In this document: positions 59,945 to 64,000 of the stretch, piece by piece
Position numbering within the stretch: the first letter of the stretch is position 1
How the letters are laid out: the number at the start of each line of letters is the position of its first letter
Program-made: the position numbers and the translations under genes
Notes under the pieces: model-generated
The model's input: the letters and a program-made list of their open reading frames with translations, nothing else
What the model was told of the DNA's origin: nothing
The model's database searches: none
DNA from: Streptomyces ficellus
Lineage (GTDB): Bacteria; Actinomycetota; Actinomycetes; Streptomycetales; Streptomycetaceae
Direction of reading: 5' to 3'
DNA length: 64,000 nt
Assembly: GCF_009739905.1 (NCBI RefSeq)
Contig: NZ_CP034279.1
Location: forward strand, 4,340,001-4,404,000

Positions 59945-60821
59945 CGCGGTCGGCGAGGATGTAGACGTTCTCGGAGTCGGCGCCGCTCCCGCACGAGAAG
60001 GTCAGGGCGTACGCGCCGGACACCCCCGAGCCGCCCAGCAGGACGGGCGTCTCGCCCTTGCGCAGCGCGTCCGCCAGCCGCTCGGCGGTCTCCCGGTGGC
60101 CGGGCGTCATGCACAGGGTCGTGCCGTCCGCGAAGACGTACACGTCCAGGGTGCCGAGCGGACCCGGCCGGACGTCGGTGAGCGCCGTGCGGGTCTCGGC
60201 GAGCTCCTCCAGGCGGCCCACGGTGCGCTCGTGGTCGGTGACGACGGGCGTCTGGACCGGCACGAAGTCGGGGTGCGAGGGGTGCCGGCGGCGGGCCGCG
60301 GCCAGCTCGGGGGAGTCCTCGGGGAAGGCGTTGTCGGTGATCCCGGGGATGTCGGGCAGCTCGGCCAGGGCGTCGAGGTCGTCCAGCCCGTCGGCGTACT
60401 CCGCGTACTCGGCGCTCAGCTCCATCGCGTCCATCGCCTCCAGGCCCGCGAAGTCCGCCTGGCGCGGTACGAAGAACGGCCCGTCCTCGGCCGGCCCGCC
60501 CACGGCGCCACCGAGCCCGCCCAGCAGCGTCCCCGGCCCGTCGGAGGCGTCCCGCGCCTCCTGGGCCGCCCAGAACGCCCGCGCCTCCGCCAGCTCGCGC
60601 TCCCGCTCCTCGGCGAGGGCCTCGGCGACGGCCGTGCGTATGTCCTCGGTGGTGCGCGCGTGGGGCACGAGAGGGGCGCGGTCGGCGGTGTTCATGGCGG
60701 CGAGTTCCGTGCGCAGGGCGGTGACCTGCTTGCGCAGCCCGTGGGCCGCGTGCAGGGCAGCGGCGCCCACGGCCGTCGCGGCGGCCGTGGTCAGCAGCAG
60801 GGCGAGAGACATGGCGCTCAC
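59928..60821 (-). CDS. membrane-anchored hypothetical protein
   Basis: 297 residues, family not recognised. An N-terminal helix (LALLLTTAAATAVGAAAL) is followed by a coiled segment (GLRKQVTALRTELAAM), an acidic middle region (YADGLDDLDALAELPD), and a compact C-terminal domain of ~110 residues (LDVYVFADGTTLCMTPG ... GAYALTFSCGSGADSENVYILAD) with two to three cysteines. GTG 60821 with GGGAG 8 bases upstream; ATG 60812 is an alternative. Confidence 0.7.
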   Translation of the reverse strand: MSAMSLALLLTTAAATAVGAAALHAAHGLRKQVTALRTELAAMNTADRAPLVPHARTTEDIRTAVAEALAEERERELAEARAFWAAQEARDASDGPGTLLGGLGGAVGGPAEDGPFFVPRQADFAGLEAMDAMELSAEYAEYADGLDDLDALAELPDIPGITDNAFPEDSPELAAARRRHPSHPDFVPVQTPVVTDHERTVGRLEELAETRTALTDVRPGPLGTLDVYVFADGTTLCMTPGHRETAERLADALRKGETPVLLGGSGVSGAYALTFSCGSGADSENVYILADRVIASL

Positions 60822-61237
60822 TGACTTACTCCCGGTTTCAATCGATCCCCCGCACTTCCTACATCAGCTTGTCGTGCCCCCGCGCCCCCTGTCAGTGCAT
60901 TACGTCACGAAATGGACAGGTCTTTTGCCTCGTGGTTTCCCCCGAGATGGGCCGTGACCTGCAAAAACGAATCTCCCCCGGGAGATAGGTCACATCCTGG
61001 GGGAGATTCGGTCACGGCTGGGACGCGGAGGTTTCGGCCCGGGGTGAGCCGCGCGCTTGGCTCGGGCGCTTGGGCGCTCGGGCGCTCAGGCGCTGGGGCT
61101 GAGCGGCGTCGGCTGAGTGGCTTGGGCTGAGCGGCGTCAGCTCAGGCCCTCGCCTCTTGTGCTCGCGCTCCGCTTCGCTACCGCTGCGGGCAGGTGCCGT
61201 CCTCGTTCCTCGGACGACCCCTACCCTCCGCTACAGC
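60822..61237. other. 416-base non-coding region with a complex palindrome
   Basis: No gene is supported. A nested palindrome lies at 60951-61018 (listed separately). From about 61058 to 61140 there are imperfect short repeats (GGCGCTC; GGCTGAGCGGCGTC twice, near 61096 and 61128). The remainder up to the thiolase stop shows nothing recognisable. Confidence 0.6.
60951..61018. repeat. nested inverted repeat
   Basis: Inner arms CGAATCTCCCCC (60968-60979) and GGGGGAGATTCG (60999-61010); outer arms GCCGTGACC (60951-60959) and GGTCACGGC (61010-61018). The 19-base loop repeats both cores (GGGAGAT and GGTCAC). An 8-base A-rich bulge TGCAAAAA sits on the left arm only. Confidence 0.8.
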
Positions 61238-62458
61238 TCAGCTCAGCCGCTCGATGACCATCGCCATGCCCTGGCCGCCGCCCACGCACATCGTCTCCAG
61301 GCCGAACTGCTTGTCGTGGAACTGGAGGCCGTTGATCAGGGTGCCGGTGATGCGGGCGCCGGTCATGCCGAAGGGGTGGCCGACGGCGATGGCGCCACCG
61401 TTGACGTTCAGCTTCTCCAGCGGGATGTCCAGGTCGCGGTAGGACGGGATGACCTGCGCGGCGAACGCCTCGTTGATCTCGACCAGGTCGATGTCGCCGA
61501 TGGTCAGCCCGGCGCGCTTCAGCGCCTGCTTGCTCGCCTCGACGGGGCCGTAGCCCATGATCTCGGGCGACAGGCCCGAGACGCCCGTGGAGACGATCCG
61601 CGCCAGCGGGGTCAGGCCCAGCTCCCGCGCCTTGGTGTCGCTCATGATGACCAGCGCGGCGGCGCCGTCGTTGAGCGGGCAGCAGTTGGCGGCGGTGACC
61701 AGGCCGTCGGGGCGGAAGACCGGCTTGAGCCCCTGGACGCCCTCCAGCGTCACGCCCGCCCGCGGGCCGTCGTCCTTGCTGACGACCGTGCCGTCGGGCG
61801 TCGTGACCGGGGTGATCTCCCGCTCCCAGAAGCCGTTCTTGATGGCTTCCTCGGCGAGGTTCTGCGAACGGACGCCGAACTCGTCCATGTCCCGGCGCGT
61901 GACGCCCTTGAGGCGGGCCAGGTTCTCGGCGGTCTGGCCCATCGCGATGTACGCGTCGGGGATCTGGCCGTCCTCGCGCGGGTCGTGCCAGTCGGTGCCC
62001 TCCTGCTCGGCGCGGGCGGCGGTACGGGCCTCGGCCTCGGCGAAGAGCGGGTTGTGGGTGTCGGGCAGGCCGTCGCTGGTGCCCTTCACGGAACGGGACA
62101 CCATCTCGACGCCGGCGGAGATGAAGACGTCGCCCTCGCCCGCCTTGATGGCGTGCAGGGCCATGCGGGAGGTCTGGAGCGACGAGGAGCAGTACCGGGT
62201 GATGGTGCAGCCGGGAAGGTGGTCCATGCCCATCTGCACGGCGACGATACGGCCCAGGTTGTGGCCCTGCTCCCCGCCGGGCAGGCCGCAGCCGAGCATC
62301 AGGTCGTCGATGTCGCGGGGGTCGAGCTCGGGCACCTTCGCGAGCGCGGCCTCGATGATCGTGGCGGTCAGGTCGTCCGGCCGCAGGTCCTTCAGGGAGC
62401 CCTTGAAGGCCCGGCCGATGGGGGAGCGGGCGGCTGAGACGATCACGGCTTCGGGCAT
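61238..62458 (-). CDS. acetyl-CoA acetyltransferase / thiolase
   Basis: 406 residues. Thiolase catalytic set: nucleophilic Cys in TITRYCSSSLQ (residue ~91), GGAIAVGHPFGMTGARI with the active His, and C-terminal CVGGGQGMAMV with the second Cys. EINEAFAAQ is conserved. Catalyses reversible Claisen condensation of acyl-CoAs, in fatty-acid degradation or acetoacetyl-CoA formation; a FadA-like beta-oxidation role is likely. ATG 62458 with TGGAG upstream. A TetR-type palindrome lies ~100 bases upstream. Confidence 0.92.
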   Translation of the reverse strand: MPEAVIVSAARSPIGRAFKGSLKDLRPDDLTATIIEAALAKVPELDPRDIDDLMLGCGLPGGEQGHNLGRIVAVQMGMDHLPGCTITRYCSSSLQTSRMALHAIKAGEGDVFISAGVEMVSRSVKGTSDGLPDTHNPLFAEAEARTAARAEQEGTDWHDPREDGQIPDAYIAMGQTAENLARLKGVTRRDMDEFGVRSQNLAEEAIKNGFWEREITPVTTPDGTVVSKDDGPRAGVTLEGVQGLKPVFRPDGLVTAANCCPLNDGAAALVIMSDTKARELGLTPLARIVSTGVSGLSPEIMGYGPVEASKQALKRAGLTIGDIDLVEINEAFAAQVIPSYRDLDIPLEKLNVNGGAIAVGHPFGMTGARITGTLINGLQFHDKQFGLETMCVGGGQGMAMVIERLS

Positions 62459-62554
62459 CACGGCTCCAGAGGGGCGAGGGGCAGGACTGAGAGGGAAGTT
62501 ACCCGTACGTATCGCGTAGGTCATCGGGACGGGCGTGTGATGCGGGCCGCATTT

Positions 62555-62570
62555 CTAAGCGCTCGCTCAG
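62555..62570. promoter_or_regulatory. TetR/FadR-like palindrome upstream of the thiolase
   Basis: CTAAGCGCTCGCTCAG has near-symmetric TAAGC-N4-GCTCA halves, resembling operators of actinobacterial TetR regulators of acyl-CoA metabolism. It is 97 bases from the thiolase start. No adjacent regulator gene. Confidence 0.45.
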
Positions 62571-62797
62571 CTCTCCGCTGCCGGTACCCGCACCCGGCTC
62601 CTTCCCGGAACGGGACGTTTCACCCACCGGCCCGCGCACGAAGGGTGCCCCCTGCCGCGCCACACCCCGCCGGACCTCCACCGGCTCGGGCGCCACGGGC
62701 GGGCACCCCGGCCGTGCCGCCGAGCGCCAGGCGGCCCGGGGTGGGCCGGGACCCCGCCGGCGTCCCGCGCGGCCGGGCGCCCCGACCGCCGCGGGCG
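62571..62797. other. non-coding stretch between thiolase and SGNH genes
   Basis: Together with 62459-62570 this makes 339 bases without a gene. Very G+C-rich; nothing beyond the TetR-like palindrome was recognised. Confidence 0.5.
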
Positions 62798-63811
62798 TCA
62801 GGCCGTGGAGCCGGGGTGGGGTTCGCCGAGGGGGGCGGGGTCCTGGACGGAGGGGAGGCGCCGGCGGCGGCGGTGCTTGAGGAGGGCCCATGGGGCGCGG
62901 GCGCCCGTGACCTCCGTACCGGCCTCCTCGGCCGCCTCCACTGCCGCCTTCGCGACCGGCAGCATGCCCTCCCGGCGGTCCGCCTCCAGCCGGTCCGTCT
63001 CCGGCCACACGCCCATCACGGCGCACAGCGTCGGCAGCACCGCCATCGCCGCCGTGGCATACCCCTCCGCCGAGGGGTGGTAGTTGTCGGCGCCGAACAT
63101 CTCGCGCGGGTTCGCCGCGAACTCCGGCCCCAGGAGGTCGCCCAGCGACACCGTCCGGCCGCCCCCCTCCACGACCACGATCGTCTGCGCGGCGGCCAGC
63201 TGGCGCGACGCCCGCCGGGCCAGCCAGCGCAGCGGCTGGTAGACCGGCTCGATCGTGCCCAGGTCGGGGCAGGTGCCGACGACGACCTCCGTCCCCGCCG
63301 TCCGCAGCCGGCGCACGGCCGTCGACAGGTACCGGACGGACTGCGTGGGCGACATCCGGTGCGTCACGTCGTTCGCCCCGATCATGATCACGCACACGTC
63401 GGGAACCCGCCCCGGATGGGCCAGCAGCAGCGTGACCTGGCGCTCCAGGTCGTCCGAGCGGGCACCCGGCAGGGCGACGTTCCGCAGCTCCACCGGGCAC
63501 TCCGCGACCGCCGCCAGCCCGGAGGCGAGCAGCGCGCCCGGCGTCTGGCCCGCCCGCCGCACGCCCTGACCCGCCGCCGTGGAATCACCCAGGAGGGCTA
63601 GCCGCAGCGGCGCCACGCCGCCGCCGTACCACCGCCCGTACAGTCCGTCCGCGCACGGCGGCAGCGGTGCCACCCCGCCGCCCACCGAACGTTTCGCCAG
63701 CTGCACCTCGGCCAGCAGCACCCCGACCGCCGCCGCTCCCAGCAGCCCGATGCCGCCGCCCCCGTACGCGGCGCCGGCGGCGATCCGCCGTGCCACTCTC
63801 GCCCTCGACAT
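62798..63811 (-). CDS. SGNH/GDSL-family hydrolase
   Basis: 337 residues. N-terminal anchor helix (GIGLLGAAAVGVLLAEV) implies a membrane-tethered extracytoplasmic enzyme. The SGNH blocks are LALLGDSTAAGQG (nucleophile Ser), NVALPGARSDDL (Gly), IMIGANDVTH (Asn) and DNYHPSAEGY (Asp/His). Probably an esterase or lipase acting on lipids or wall acyl groups. ATG 63811 follows GAGGAGGTGG. Divergent from the beta-synthase gene. Confidence 0.88.
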   Translation of the reverse strand: MSRARVARRIAAGAAYGGGGIGLLGAAAVGVLLAEVQLAKRSVGGGVAPLPPCADGLYGRWYGGGVAPLRLALLGDSTAAGQGVRRAGQTPGALLASGLAAVAECPVELRNVALPGARSDDLERQVTLLLAHPGRVPDVCVIMIGANDVTHRMSPTQSVRYLSTAVRRLRTAGTEVVVGTCPDLGTIEPVYQPLRWLARRASRQLAAAQTIVVVEGGGRTVSLGDLLGPEFAANPREMFGADNYHPSAEGYATAAMAVLPTLCAVMGVWPETDRLEADRREGMLPVAKAAVEAAEEAGTEVTGARAPWALLKHRRRRRLPSVQDPAPLGEPHPGSTA

Positions 63812-63915
63812 AGGTGCAGCCACCTCCTCGTTGCCGTACAAGAGCTAACTGCCCCGTACTCGACTCCGACTACGCATACGCTGGCGGGACCATTACGGAG
63901 ACCCCGGAGATTACG

Positions 63916-64000
63916 GTGCAATACCACGACTCGATGATCAGCCTCGTCGGCAACACCCCGCTGGTGAAGCTCAACAGTGTGACCGAGGGCCTGCAGGCGA
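63916..64000 (+). CDS. cystathionine beta-synthase / cysteine synthase, 5' end only
   Basis: The first 28 codons (MQYHDSMISLVGNTPLVKLN...) match the start of fold-type II PLP enzymes: ISLVGNTPLVKL is the conserved N-terminal strand-loop. The rest, including the PLP Lys, lies beyond the window. Genomic context in Streptomyces suggests cystathionine beta-synthase. GTG 63916 with GGAGA upstream. Confidence 0.8.
   Translation, partial: MQYHDSMISLVGNTPLVKLNSVTEGLQA

Overview
The window is high-G+C actinobacterial DNA, almost certainly from a Streptomyces chromosome core. Supporting signs are GTG starts, GTGA/ATGA gene overlaps, LuxR- and MarR-type regulators, two Rpf cell-wall lytic genes with a c-di-AMP riboswitch, a tRNA-Leu with UAA anticodon (bldA), and housekeeping order galTEK / ppc / pth-rplY-prs-glmU / mfd / mazG / rpfC-rpfA / eno-divIC-ppx / ndh / cfa. 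From memory this order is that of the well-known S. coelicolor core region, so the window is mostly vertically inherited.

Layout. 1-3.5 kb: galactose (Leloir) operon galT-galE-galK. 3.9-8 kb: atypical LuxR response regulator, divergent tamR/tam pair (trans-aconitate methylation), and a desaturase-TetR operon. 8-11 kb: ppc. 11-15.5 kb, minus strand: pth, rplY, prs, glmU. 15.6-16.6 kb: tRNA-Gln(UUG) with a low-G+C HTH/LAGLIDADG-like gene ending 6 bp away. 16.8-18.1 kb: orphan NarL-type histidine kinase. 18.1-23.9 kb: a divergent cluster of toxin-type enzymes paired with or fused to immunity domains, followed by a coiled-coil protein. 24-28 kb, minus strand: MFS exporter, DUF2079 membrane protein, small membrane protein, and an ECF sigma gene broken by a palindromic element. 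28.3-34.3 kb: mfd, secreted HNH lipoprotein, GNAT protein, lipoprotein. 34.4-41 kb: DUF4190-type membrane protein divergent from an orphan N6-methylase, membrane protein plus Ser/Thr kinase, methyltransferase. 40.7-42 kb: decayed polymer-glycosylation locus (YfhO and GT2 remnants plus intact gtrA). 42-51 kb: SurA-like lipoprotein, mazG, P450, rpfC, rpfA, eno, divIC, DUF501, ppx. 51-57.7 kb: ndh, cfa, FtsX-type ABC exporter. 58 kb: bldA, then a Bax-inhibitor-like membrane protein, small hypotheticals, thiolase, SGNH hydrolase, and the 5' end of a cystathionine beta-synthase/cysteine synthase gene.

The most unusual part is 18.1-22.9 kb. On the minus strand a YwqJ-type deaminase gene is followed by a SUKH-3 immunity gene. 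Divergently, one gene fuses a WHH-type HNH nuclease domain to a SUKH-1 domain, and the next fuses an Imm35/YrhB-like domain, a long Pro-rich repeat linker, a nucleic-acid-deaminase-type domain and a SUKH-4 domain. None has a visible export signal. Their shared intergenic region carries four GTCAC/GTGAC half-sites. This looks like a resident, self-restrained nucleic-acid-attacking system rather than an exported weapon, but that is inference.

No integrase, transposase or CRISPR array was seen.
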